Shown here in pieces: positions 1 to 8,950 of a stretch of 35,775 nt of DNA (position 1 is its first letter; each line of letters starts with the position of its first letter). The position numbers and the translations under genes were made by a program. The notes under the pieces were generated by a model. That model saw only the letters and a program-made list of their open reading frames with translations, was not told the DNA's origin and did no database searches. Source of the stretch: a virus; the IMG/VR virus record IMGVR_UViG_3300017763_000066, positions 1-35,775 of that record, one strand, 5' to 3'.

Positions 1-522
1 TGAACTAGCAACATAAGACATACCACCATTTGTAAAACCATAACCACCTGCATCAGCACCACTTAACACTCCACTATTAAAAGTAGTTCCGTTAAGATTT
101 CCTGCAAGAAAAGAGGGTCTTACTGCTTGACCTATAATGTTTGCATTAGGTAAAACACCAGTAACCTTAGATGTAAGGTCTACTGCACTACTAGCTATCT
201 TTGCTGTACTAACTGCACTATCAGCTAACTTTGCTGTGCTTACAGAACCATCAGGGGGAACTACAGTTTGCAAAGCCTTACCAGAAAATATGACGTAGAT
301 GTCATCTGATGCTGCAACTGTGTAACCTACAAAACTTAATGTAGTACCATTAGTTGTATAAGATGTTGTTGGTTCTTGTCTTACATTGTTGATGTACAAT
401 TCTACTTCATTAGCATTAGCTACAGGATGACTCAAGGTAACTGAAGCACCTGATGCTCCTGTTAAATCTTGTTTAATCATAGAAGAGTACGAGTTTGTAG
501 ATTGATTGCCTATGTATGGCAT
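1..522 (-). CDS. tail fiber/spike protein, N-terminal part (runs off the window)
   Basis: The frame is open from an ATG at 520-522 to base 1, giving 174 residues without a stop, so the gene is cut by the window edge. A GGAG ribosome site lies 8 bases upstream of the ATG. The protein begins MPYIGNQS, a start common in marine podophage fiber and adhesin-like proteins. A beta-rich region follows (about residues 25-85, around VELYINNVRQEP), then a run of short repeated units (SVSTAKLADSAVSTAKIASS, about 95-115) like the stalk repeats of fibers. It follows the gp17-like fiber and a small accessory protein, so a role in the receptor-binding apparatus is likely. The C-terminal half is probably the open frame at 35453-35775 on the other side of the break. 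The fiber class is clear in style; the receptor cannot be predicted. Confidence 0.75.
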   Translation of the reverse strand, partial: MPYIGNQSTNSYSSMIKQDLTGASGASVTLSHPVANANEVELYINNVRQEPTTSYTTNGTTLSFVGYTVAASDDIYVIFSGKALQTVVPPDGSVSTAKLADSAVSTAKIASSAVDLTSKVTGVLPNANIIGQAVRPSFLAGNLNGTTFNSGVLSGADAGGYGFTNGGMSYVASS

Positions 523-533
523 ATGAACTCTCC

Positions 534-905
534 TTAGTTACTAATAGCTTTTACTGTTGAAATCCAAGCATCTACTGATGAAGCAGTATCTGATTGTACC
601 CAAAGTCTATCACCGTCTTGTACAACAATTTTTGCTCCACCATCTAATATCTGTAGAGCACCTCCACTTGCTATGGGTGCACCTTTGACTAGGTAATATG
701 TATCATTTGGATTGTTACTTGGGTCATCATCTGCATCATCATTATATGTAGTTATAAACACATCTACGTTAATTGCAGTTGTTGCTCTGTTTGCACAATG
801 AATACCTACTATGGTATCAAAGGTATCAAAGTCTGTTCCGTCAGGTGCATCTTGAGCAGAAGTTCCTACGTCTCTCATCTTATATCGTCTAAATAATTGT
901 GACAT
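534..905 (-). CDS. small fiber-cluster protein, probably virion-associated
   Basis: A 123-residue acidic protein with no signal peptide or membrane segment. It starts MSQLFRRYKMRD and looks beta-rich, with alternating hydrophobic residues in TIVGIHCANRATTAINVDVFI (about residues 31-51) and a compact C-terminal half ending in GDRLWVQSDTASSVDAWIS. An AAGGA ribosome site lies 6 bases before the ATG. It sits 10 bases downstream of the gp17-like fiber and 11 bases upstream of the second fiber gene, so all three are likely co-transcribed. Similar small beta proteins occur in fiber and baseplate clusters of marine phages, where they are usually called structural. I infer a virion or fiber-attachment role from position only and recognise no catalytic motif. 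Confidence 0.7.
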   Translation of the reverse strand: MSQLFRRYKMRDVGTSAQDAPDGTDFDTFDTIVGIHCANRATTAINVDVFITTYNDDADDDPSNNPNDTYYLVKGAPIASGGALQILDGGAKIVVQDGDRLWVQSDTASSVDAWISTVKAISN

Positions 906-915
906 TTCTATTTCC

Positions 916-2052
916 TTATAAAGCTATTGCCATTGCTATAGCCACACCTTTAGTTGCAAAAGAACTTGTGTCTGTAGCTTCTATGTTTGCCCAACTTGAG
1001 CCATTATAATATTTAAGTGTATTGGTACTTGTATTAAAGTATAAATCCCCTGCTTCTAATGCAGAGCCATCAGGGTCTTGTGTGGGGTCTGAAGGTGCTG
1101 CCCCATGATAAACATTAGAGAACTCAGTCTTAGAAGCTGCTGCTTGTTCTGCATAATACTTAGCTGAAAACAAACCACCTGCTACAGCTTCTGATGTAGT
1201 AAAACCAGTACCACCACCAACAGCCCATTGTTTAGATGAACCTAATGATTGTCCTGATTGTGTTCCTACAGCATATTCTTTAGCTGAGTATTCTGAGCCA
1301 TTTGCTGTACCTGTAGTATATGAAGCCCATTCTTTAGCAGAACCTTTACCATTTGTTCTCATAGAATAAGTACTTGTACCACCAGTTGCCCAAGACTTAG
1401 CTGAATCATCAGTAGTACCAGTCACTTCTGAATCTGTTTCTGTAGCATAGTTTTGTGCTAGTGTTGCATTGGCTGAAGCATTTTGAATAGCAGTAATATT
1501 AGTTGCATTTAAATTAATGTTTGTTGCATTATCTTTTACTGCATTAATGTTTGTTAAATTATTGTTAACTGCATTAACACTTGTTTTATCAGCCTCAGAT
1601 AACCATGTGGTTTCTAAATAATTCTTAGTTGCAACATCCTGTGCTGACGTTGGGTCAGCTACATTAGTTACTCTTAATGAGGTGGCATCAAACTGATTGT
1701 TAGAGTCAGAAACTGCAATAGAATCTTGGGCTATATCTATAGCTTCTTGAGCCATATTAAAGCCTTGGATACTATCGTTATCTAGGTCAGATTCCTTTAA
1801 GACAGAACCTGCAGCATAATCTACTATTCTTGCATCCTGACTAGTGCTTCTTCGTAAAACTATAGCAGCACCGTTAGCAGGTGGTGTGACAAAACTAATC
1901 GTACTAGCTGAAGGGAAACTGTAGTGGGTGGTAAGATTTAATACTGTTCCTGCCACCGTTACTACAACGTCTGAAGCAGCACGATAAGTAAATGGTATTG
2001 TGTAGTTTGTAAGTGTACCGTTTCCTGTGTACCTTTTGAGTGCGAAAGACAT
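916..2052 (-). CDS. T7 gp17-like tail fiber protein
   Basis: A 378-residue fiber whose first ~150 residues match the T7 gp17 N-terminal attachment domain in pattern: LKRYTGNGTLTNYTIPFTY, then VVVTV, the YSFPSASTISF strand, IVLRRST, IVDY..GSVLKESDLD, and a helical AQEAIDIAQDSI segment ending in ATKNYL. In T7 this domain binds the tail tube. The middle (about 155-210) is rich in N/T/A with NINAV.NN-type heptads, suggesting a trimeric coiled stalk. Residues ~215-310 carry several 'AKEWA.GT..G'-type repeats, seen in many marine phage fibers. The end has a short GDLYFNTSTNTLKYYNGSSW motif, common at phage fiber termini. It is shorter than T7 gp17 (553 aa) and lacks an obvious large tip domain. The second fiber gene may supply the tip, giving a branched or two-part adhesin. 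Confidence 0.9.
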   Translation of the reverse strand: MSFALKRYTGNGTLTNYTIPFTYRAASDVVVTVAGTVLNLTTHYSFPSASTISFVTPPANGAAIVLRRSTSQDARIVDYAAGSVLKESDLDNDSIQGFNMAQEAIDIAQDSIAVSDSNNQFDATSLRVTNVADPTSAQDVATKNYLETTWLSEADKTSVNAVNNNLTNINAVKDNATNINLNATNITAIQNASANATLAQNYATETDSEVTGTTDDSAKSWATGGTSTYSMRTNGKGSAKEWASYTTGTANGSEYSAKEYAVGTQSGQSLGSSKQWAVGGGTGFTTSEAVAGGLFSAKYYAEQAAASKTEFSNVYHGAAPSDPTQDPDGSALEAGDLYFNTSTNTLKYYNGSSWANIEATDTSSFATKGVAIAMAIAL

Positions 2053-2055
2053 ATT

Positions 2056-5000
2056 TTATTTCCTTAATACGTTAAATGGTAAATTAGATTTATCGTTACT
2101 TCCAGTTTCAGTCATAGCTTTATTAAATAAATCCTTTTGAAATCTTTGTTGTATTCCAGTTTCTTCAAGCATTAATCTTTGAAAAGCTAAATCTCTAAAC
2201 TCGTTTATTATTTTCTTAGACTCTTTAACAGCAGCCCCTTTATTTTTAGGTGTCCCTATAGGTAATGACATTAGAGGTTTTAGTCCCCTTACAGGATTTA
2301 ATTCTCTATAATATTTTACCCATCTACTGTATAAAGTTTCTTGTCCATCTTTTGTAGTTTGAGTACGTAAGTCAAATGGATAAGACTTATGTTTGTGGGG
2401 TATAGTAAAATGAGTATTAGTAGTTTGACCTAAACGATATAACCATTGTTCTACTTCAAGTTCATCCTTAGATAATCCTCTTTTTCTTTCTTCTTTAGTT
2501 ATTAAATCAAAATAATAAAGCATTGCTCTAGGATTACTTACTTTTATTTCCCTTCCTAAAGCTGAATATCTTTTAGGAACTAACTCATCAGTTGGATTTA
2601 TTCTATATCTAATAAATTGTTCTAAAGTAGCAGGGTCAGATAATACTGGGTCATTTTGCATAGACATTTTATACAAAGTATTAGGGTATAATGTCTGTAC
2701 TTTTTGACCTATAAATTTAATTATCTGTTCAGAACCTTCAGGGTCTTGTAAATCTTCTACAAGTTTGTATATAGAATTTACACCTGAAGCTAAGTTAGCA
2801 TCTTTAATAGACTGAGCAATAGAACCCACAGCTACTGATACAAAAGCCTGTAATTCATCATAAGCTGTTGCATCAATACGTTCTCCTTGTTCTGCTCTGT
2901 AAGCTAATACTTCTGCTCTTTCTAAAGCATTAACAATAATTTTTACAGGAGTAGAGAAAGGGTCAAAGTTACGATAGTTAAAGGAACTACCATCACTAAA
3001 CAACATATTGTAAGGTTCTAATGTACCTGCATTTTCACCTTGTCTTCTTAACTTATAGTTACTATCTTTAGAACCAGTAATGTTTCCTGTAGAGTACATA
3101 GCAAACACAGAACCTGCAATAGCATAAGAAATCATTGCTTCGCCTTGTGCTTTGATTTGTCTCATCTGTCCGTTTTTACCTTTAAGGTCAGATATAAAGT
3201 TAGGTGATATTAAATTTAAACCTGCAGTTAACCTAAAGCCCTCTTCAAAAACCCTTACAGGTGTTCTAAAGAATAACTGTCCTGCAATTCTCATTACTGG
3301 ATGTCTATTAATATAACCTTCATAACCTTTAGCTAACTGAGATAATGCTCCATTACCAGAGAAGTCTCTTTTAAAAAGAACATCTTGAACATAATCTCTA
3401 CCTACTGTATCTGTAGCTTCAGTAAAAACACTATCACTTTTTGCAGCTTCTTTTTTTACAAATCTTTCTAACTTAGCAGGGTCTGTAATACCCCTTGATA
3501 TACCTTGTTCATACAATATATCAAAGACAGATTCCTGTGGTTTATAAGCATTAGTTGTAGCTTTATCTACTTCTAGTTTTACAAAATCATCTAAAACTTT
3601 TCCTGTCTTACCTGATTTAGCACCTTCTTCTAAGGCTTGAGCAGTAGCATTACCTACAACATATCCTCTATAATGTATATTCTCAAAGAATCCATCTGTA
3701 GCTAACAATGCTCTTGGGAAAAATCTTAAAACACCACCACCATATTTTCTAGGTATAGTATTAAAGTTTTCTAAAAATCTCGCAGAGTCACCTGTTAACA
3801 TTGACCTTTCATATTTCCAAGCAGCTTGTGCAGCTTTTAATGCAGTAGGAATCATTGATACCATTGCAGAATATTCAGCAGTCATTGTCCTAAAGGATGA
3901 AGAATTTAAGTCACCTCTTAATAAATTATTCATAAAAGGTTTGTATATCATTTTTGCAAATGAAGGTACGGTGTTTATAACTAAGGTAGCAGGAGAGAAA
4001 ACAAAACTAATAATTACTTCATTTATAGCTTTTATAGGTTTGTTAAGTTGTCTATACAACCCTGAAATTAAACCTTCTCCCTCTAGTTCAGATTGCAATA
4101 AGATGTCTTTTTCTACTTCTAGTAATCTCTTTGTTTGTATGCTACTAGCTATATCACCTTTTTGATAATCCTTCTTTACCTTTAATTCAAGTTCTAATAT
4201 CTTTCTCTTTTGTCCTACTAATCTTTTATTATTAGCGACTGATTTTAAGTAAGCATCGTGTGCTTTTTCTTTAGAACCATGAAGTTGTATTAAGCCTTGC
4301 CATTCACTATTAGTTAAAAGGTCTTTACTCCTAATACTAAATTCTTGCAAGCCTCTCATTCTTCTTCCGACATCTGTATTAAATACATCTACTATTTCAT
4401 GTATGGGTACTAACACATTATCTACAAGGTCATTTACTTGTTGTTGTATATCTTGTTGAACCTTTGCATCTTTTGTAATAGATTGTACTTTCTTTAATTC
4501 ATGTATAGCTTCTCCAACTTCATCAGCAGCTTGTGCAGCACTCATGTGTAAAGCATCTGCTTGAGGTTGGTTTAACTCTTGTTTAGATATAAGAGAAGCC
4601 ACGTCTTCAGGAGTTCTTTTTTTAGCTACTCCACCTACAGTTTCAACCATTACATTAGTTATAGGTTTTATAATTCTTTTTAGTTCTTCTAAATTTTGCC
4701 TAAACCCTGCATCAATAGTTAACTCTTTACTTTGCTTACCCTTTTTAGTCTTTATAGTTTTAGTAAGAGATTCTTTAATTGCTATAGGTTTACCATCAGA
4801 AGTAACTTTTCTAACTTCATTAATTAATTTAGAAAGGGAATCATCTACTTGACCTGCAGTAGTAGTTTTATCAATACCGTTTGATGTAACGACTTCTTGA
4901 GTAACATCATCAGTTTTATCATTAACTAACTTATCAGCTTCTTTTTCTGCTACTTCTTTTAGTCCTTTAGAAGTTAATTTCTTAGATGCCATAGTGATAC

Positions 5001-5655
5001 CAGTACCACCTATGAAACCAATAGTTGCTCCTATTGTTCCCATTTTAGCAGTTCTACCTAAATCAATATCTTCACCTGATACAGAAGTTTCTACAACTTG
5101 TCTGTTTACATCATCAACTGCTGTATATATACCAGACTCAACGGATGCAATCATGCCTCCCTTTGTTGATTGTTTTAGTAATTCTTTAAAAGTTGCTTTA
5201 CTTGCTAACTTACCTGCCTGACTAATTCCAGTACCTATTCCAAATGTAGCTAAACCTAAGTAAGTTGTAGGGTCTAAAGCTACACCTTTAATAAATCTAC
5301 CTGTACCTGCTAAAGATAAACCTAAGTCATCATAAGAGTCCATCATGTAAAGCATTGCTCTTTGTTGCTCTTCTTCAGCATTAGATATTCGAGCAGCATC
5401 AAGAGTCATTTTAGGGATGTTGTAATTAAACCACCCCATAAAATTAATACCGTACTCTGCAAGTTCTCTATCGTCACCCTGAAAGTCTTGACCATTATTC
5501 ATCTTATACATAATACGAGAGGCTTGAACAAAGTCTTTATCCTCTATTAAATCCTCGTCATAAACAGAACCTTCAGTATCATTGTAAGTAGAAGTAAAAG
5601 TATTAGAAGTTGTCTCCTCTATGATTTCATTATAATTTTCATCATACCTAGGCAT
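2056..5655 (-). CDS. internal virion core protein, T7 gp16-like
   Basis: A 1199-residue protein, the largest in the window and close to T7 gp16 (1318 aa). It occupies the gp16 position directly after the gp15-like gene. T7 gp16 is ejected into the host envelope and helps pull DNA into the cell. Visible segments: an acidic N-terminus, two hydrophobic stretches near residues 115-145 and 205-225 (GTIGATIGFIGGTGITMA), long charged helical regions (about 270-520), and another hydrophobic segment around 545-570 (VIISFVFSPATLVINTVPSF). I see no convincing lytic transglycosylase motif in the N-terminal part, unlike T7 gp16. An AGGAG site precedes the ATG by 6 bases, and 8 bases separate it from the gp15-like gene. 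The assignment rests on size, order and composition, not on recognised motifs. Confidence 0.82.
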   Translation of the reverse strand: MPRYDENYNEIIEETTSNTFTSTYNDTEGSVYDEDLIEDKDFVQASRIMYKMNNGQDFQGDDRELAEYGINFMGWFNYNIPKMTLDAARISNAEEEQQRAMLYMMDSYDDLGLSLAGTGRFIKGVALDPTTYLGLATFGIGTGISQAGKLASKATFKELLKQSTKGGMIASVESGIYTAVDDVNRQVVETSVSGEDIDLGRTAKMGTIGATIGFIGGTGITMASKKLTSKGLKEVAEKEADKLVNDKTDDVTQEVVTSNGIDKTTTAGQVDDSLSKLINEVRKVTSDGKPIAIKESLTKTIKTKKGKQSKELTIDAGFRQNLEELKRIIKPITNVMVETVGGVAKKRTPEDVASLISKQELNQPQADALHMSAAQAADEVGEAIHELKKVQSITKDAKVQQDIQQQVNDLVDNVLVPIHEIVDVFNTDVGRRMRGLQEFSIRSKDLLTNSEWQGLIQLHGSKEKAHDAYLKSVANNKRLVGQKRKILELELKVKKDYQKGDIASSIQTKRLLEVEKDILLQSELEGEGLISGLYRQLNKPIKAINEVIISFVFSPATLVINTVPSFAKMIYKPFMNNLLRGDLNSSSFRTMTAEYSAMVSMIPTALKAAQAAWKYERSMLTGDSARFLENFNTIPRKYGGGVLRFFPRALLATDGFFENIHYRGYVVGNATAQALEEGAKSGKTGKVLDDFVKLEVDKATTNAYKPQESVFDILYEQGISRGITDPAKLERFVKKEAAKSDSVFTEATDTVGRDYVQDVLFKRDFSGNGALSQLAKGYEGYINRHPVMRIAGQLFFRTPVRVFEEGFRLTAGLNLISPNFISDLKGKNGQMRQIKAQGEAMISYAIAGSVFAMYSTGNITGSKDSNYKLRRQGENAGTLEPYNMLFSDGSSFNYRNFDPFSTPVKIIVNALERAEVLAYRAEQGERIDATAYDELQAFVSVAVGSIAQSIKDANLASGVNSIYKLVEDLQDPEGSEQIIKFIGQKVQTLYPNTLYKMSMQNDPVLSDPATLEQFIRYRINPTDELVPKRYSALGREIKVSNPRAMLYYFDLITKEERKRGLSKDELEVEQWLYRLGQTTNTHFTIPHKHKSYPFDLRTQTTKDGQETLYSRWVKYYRELNPVRGLKPLMSLPIGTPKNKGAAVKESKKIINEFRDLAFQRLMLEETGIQQRFQKDLFNKAMTETGSNDKSNLPFNVLRK

Positions 5656-5663
5656 ATCTACTC

Positions 5664-7889
5664 CTATGACTGTAATTCACTTAATTTTCTTTCTAAGGCT
5701 TTTTTACTAGATTCAGTAGTAACTTTATTTAACTTTGCTTTAATTGAGTTAATAAGAGTTTGTTTTGCAACCTCTTTATCTTTGTCATCTTTATCTTGTT
5801 TAGCTTTGTTATCTTTATCTTCCCATGCTTGTCTTGCTAGGTTTTGTTGTACTTTATTATTAAAGTTAGTCTCAAAGTTAGTCCATTGTTCTTCGGTAAT
5901 TTCATCATTTGAGAATCTAGTTAACTGTCTGTCATACTCTTCATCAGTTATCCCAGACATATTTACCTTTTGAGGTACACCTTTTGAATCTGTTATAACT
6001 TCATAATTAGGGTTAGGTTTTTGATTTAATGGAGTTTCACTAACTTTTTCTTTAGTTTTTGCTTCAGCTTCTACTTTTTTAGATTTAGCTTTAGCTTGTA
6101 CTTCATTAAATTTAGTTAACTCGTCACCTTCTAATGGAACATACTTTGAAATATTAAACACATCTTCAGGTTTAGTTCCTACAAATTTAGAAGGTTTACC
6201 ATCATTGATATTTTCTTGACTAAAAGTTTCATTAGTTCCAAGAGGTTTTGTTTTCCCCCCTACTACGTAACCTTGAAATGGTTCATCCTTTAACTGATTT
6301 TGAACATCTGGATTTTTACTAAATGTTACAACTGCATTTTGGTAGTCGGTTGCAGCCTTTCTCATATTAGTAATCATTTCTTTTATATAAGAAGCACTAG
6401 GTCTTTTACCTTTATTTTCTTCTAGCCATTTTCCTACGTCTAATTTAAGAGACTCTTCCATTTCCTCTCTAACATTTTGTGAAAAATTAAGTCCAAGACC
6501 TTGCGACTGTAATATCTTCATAAATGTAGAATTAGTTTTCATATTATCTGATATAGATTTCAGTTGCCTATCTATAGCACTTTTTACTTCAGGATTATTT
6601 TTTATACCATAACCACCCATTAAAGTTTTCAAATTCTTAATTATAGTAGTTACTTCTTTAGATTTAATATTAGTCATAGAACTTATCTTTTCTCTAAGTT
6701 CTTTTTCAGTTGGGACATAATTCTCTTCAAAACCAAAAGATGTAAAGTCATTCAAGAAGGCTGACTCTTTTATTTTATTTTGTATATCCGTAGAATTATT
6801 TAGACTATCACCATCACTAACATAAGTTTCAGTTTCTCGTGCAGTTGTTATAAACTTTTTAATGGCTACTGAAACTCTATCATTTAACCCTTTATATTTT
6901 TCCATTATTTTTATTAAATCTTTAGGGTCTTTAGACAGCATGGCATCTAACACTTCAGATTTACCTGCAATTATCTTTTCGTCTTCATCCCTCTTCTTTA
7001 ATGTTACTTGATACTCTGAATCTGTTCTTATTTCAGTTGATATACTTTCTCTGTAAGATTCAATAGTTTTTTTATTATCTTTATTTTTATATCTTTCTGG
7101 AATAGCATCTATTAATTCTAAATCATTAAATTTATCTGCCTGTCTTAGAATAGAACTAACAATAGTATCATTAAATTCTTTGTTACCTAAAGGTGTAAGT
7201 CTTTTGTCTTTCTTTTCAATGACACCATCAAAATATTCCTTAAATTTTTCTGCAGTTAGACTACCTATATTTTTTTGAATAAAAAGTTCTGTTTGTAAAT
7301 CAAGATAATCAGCAGCTTTTCCTTTATCAATTATTGCTCTTTGATTTGCCCACGACTTATTCCAACCTTGTAATGTATCATCAAATGTTTTTAATGAACC
7401 TGATAAATAAAAGTCATTACCTTGGTTTTTATCTAAAATTTCTTTTCTTTTTTTTGCAACTTCGTCTGCTAATAACTCTTTATTTTCTGTAACAGATGCA
7501 GGTAAACTTTCTTTCCACTCTTTTAATTCATTAAGAGTGTTACGACTACCCATATATTCTGACATATACATAGCTGTAGATTCTGACATCTCAGGGTACA
7601 ACTCACCTATTCTTACAGCATCAATAGTTTTGTTTTCTAAATCTTTTTTAATTCTTTCAGCATAAACAGACTTTTTAGTTTTAATAATTTCTTGTTGTTT
7701 TACCTCGTCATCATAGGCTTTCTTGTAGTTGTTTTCTGAAACAACTCCTAGTGATTTACTAAGTTCTAACAAAGTATTTGTTTTAGAAATTTGAGGTGCA
7801 CCACTAAAAGTGTCTAAACCTCTTGATTTAGGGTTACTTGTAAAAGAACCGAATCCTCGTACTGGTGTTGTTTGTATTCTTTGTACCAT
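5664..7889 (-). CDS. internal virion core protein, T7 gp15-like
   Basis: A 741-residue, highly charged and mostly helical protein, almost the same length as T7 gp15 (747 aa) and in the same position between gp14-like and gp16-like genes. In T7, gp14, gp15 and gp16 form the ejected core that makes the trans-envelope channel. The N-terminus (VRGFGSFTSNPKSRGLDTFSGAP) is flexible. Most of the rest is K/E-rich helix, and the last ~120 residues are strongly charged (KDNKAKQDKDDKDKEVAK), as in a coiled coil. There is no signal peptide or membrane segment. An AAGG ribosome site lies about 9 bases before the ATG. Function is inferred from synteny and size. Confidence 0.82.
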   Translation of the reverse strand: MVQRIQTTPVRGFGSFTSNPKSRGLDTFSGAPQISKTNTLLELSKSLGVVSENNYKKAYDDEVKQQEIIKTKKSVYAERIKKDLENKTIDAVRIGELYPEMSESTAMYMSEYMGSRNTLNELKEWKESLPASVTENKELLADEVAKKRKEILDKNQGNDFYLSGSLKTFDDTLQGWNKSWANQRAIIDKGKAADYLDLQTELFIQKNIGSLTAEKFKEYFDGVIEKKDKRLTPLGNKEFNDTIVSSILRQADKFNDLELIDAIPERYKNKDNKKTIESYRESISTEIRTDSEYQVTLKKRDEDEKIIAGKSEVLDAMLSKDPKDLIKIMEKYKGLNDRVSVAIKKFITTARETETYVSDGDSLNNSTDIQNKIKESAFLNDFTSFGFEENYVPTEKELREKISSMTNIKSKEVTTIIKNLKTLMGGYGIKNNPEVKSAIDRQLKSISDNMKTNSTFMKILQSQGLGLNFSQNVREEMEESLKLDVGKWLEENKGKRPSASYIKEMITNMRKAATDYQNAVVTFSKNPDVQNQLKDEPFQGYVVGGKTKPLGTNETFSQENINDGKPSKFVGTKPEDVFNISKYVPLEGDELTKFNEVQAKAKSKKVEAEAKTKEKVSETPLNQKPNPNYEVITDSKGVPQKVNMSGITDEEYDRQLTRFSNDEITEEQWTNFETNFNNKVQQNLARQAWEDKDNKAKQDKDDKDKEVAKQTLINSIKAKLNKVTTESSKKALERKLSELQS

Positions 7890-7902
7890 TTAATTAACCT
7901 TA

Positions 7903-8445
7903 TTAAGTTCTAATTTTCCAATTCTCAGCATCACCACTAAAATCAATTTGCCTGTTTAGACTTGAGCCTACTTCTAAAGCTGTGCCTAAGAAAGATGGGG
8001 TGTTTACTACTGGTAAAGCATTAAACCTGCTACTCATAGTTGAATAGGCTTTTGTCTTATCATCTTTTAATGCAGCAAATGTATTCTTAGTAGCTGTTAA
8101 ATTTCTGGTTTTAGTTGAACCTTCTTGATAATCTATCTCACCTAAAATACTATCTATTGATATACCTGCTACTCCTGATTCACCTGCAGAAGCTATTTGT
8201 GTTGCTTTTTTGTTTCTAGCATCCATGAATATATCTTGTTCAGCTTGAGTTGTAGCTACTCGTTCTTCGTCTTCTCTATCAGCAATCATTTCCATTTGTC
8301 TGTCGTAAGATGCTTGAGCATCATTAGCCATACGATAGTTTTGTTCTGTTTGAGCATCAGCCTGTTGTTTAGCCCCCATGTATCCCATAACTGCTGTACC
8401 GACTGATAAAGCAATTTGAATAGTTGCAGGATTAATTGGACACAT
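7903..8445 (-). CDS. internal virion protein, T7 gp14-like
   Basis: I place the start at the ATG at 8443-8445 (180 residues, beginning MCPINPATIQIALSVG) because GGAG lies 7 bases upstream; the frame stays open further upstream but without a ribosome site. T7 gp14 is 196 residues and has the same plan: a short hydrophobic N-terminal helix (IQIALSVGTAVMGYMGA, residues ~8-24), a long Q/E/A-rich helix (about 28-85), then a glycine-containing SAGESGVAGISIDSIL segment that is typical of marine gp14 homologues. It overlaps the upstream gp13-like gene by 14 bases and is followed by gp15-like. T7 gp14 is ejected into the outer membrane at the start of infection; the same role is expected here. Confidence 0.85.
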   Translation of the reverse strand: MCPINPATIQIALSVGTAVMGYMGAKQQADAQTEQNYRMANDAQASYDRQMEMIADREDEERVATTQAEQDIFMDARNKKATQIASAGESGVAGISIDSILGEIDYQEGSTKTRNLTATKNTFAALKDDKTKAYSTMSSRFNALPVVNTPSFLGTALEVGSSLNRQIDFSGDAENWKIRT

Positions 8446-8950
8446 TCTTCTTCTCCTTAATAAATAAATAAAAATCTTCTCCACCTGCTCCATAAGTACG
8501 AGAAGTTTTAATATCAAACCCAGACCATTGTAGCCATCTCATGCCTTGTGCATTTTGGCAATGAACCATGTTGTATAAGACATCATATTTGTCTTGTATT
8601 TTATCAATCCAATCTTTGCAATAACGTAGAAAGGGTCTTGAGTAATCTTCTAAATCACTAGAAGCTAACATCCAAGGTACACCATATTCAGGTACTTCTA
8701 CTGAGTCAGCTACACCAAACATAGCTATAACTTTAGATTCTTGTGTTTCAGATTTAGTTTCTAATATTGTGTAAACTTCAGCATTAGGTAATTCAAAAGA
8801 TTGCATTAATGCTTTAAAAGGTGTTGACCCCATTGCTGTTACTTCTACAACATCAGGTTTTCTCAAACGTGGTGCAAGAACTAAAGCATCCATAGGGTCA
8901 GCTTGTACAATACTCACTATAGTTGTATCATCTATCATGTATGTATTCAT
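8432..8950 (-). CDS. T7 gp13-like protein with GNAT acetyltransferase-type fold
   Basis: A 172-residue protein immediately after the tail tube B gene (start codon touches that stop), with an AGGAT ribosome site inside the upstream gene. The segment VLYNMVHCQNAQGMRWLQWSGFDI (about residues 126-149) has the GNAT-type turn-helix before the final strands. T7 gp13 has an equivalent segment at the same gene position (138 aa). In T7, gp13 is needed for assembly of the internal core and is not clearly an enzyme. Residues 30-75 form mixed alpha/beta structure. Acetyl-CoA binding cannot be confirmed because no clear Q/RxxGxG/A loop is visible, so this may be a structural derivative of the fold. Confidence 0.78.
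   Translation of the reverse strand: MNTYMIDDTTIVSIVQADPMDALVLAPRLRKPDVVEVTAMGSTPFKALMQSFELPNAEVYTILETKSETQESKVIAMFGVADSVEVPEYGVPWMLASSDLEDYSRPFLRYCKDWIDKIQDKYDVLYNMVHCQNAQGMRWLQWSGFDIKTSRTYGAGGEDFYLFIKEKKNVSN

Noticed and set aside
3941-5550. Plus-strand open frames of 60-75 codons within the gp16-like gene
   Set aside because: They are antisense to a long coherent gene, lack ribosome sites and have low-complexity translations.
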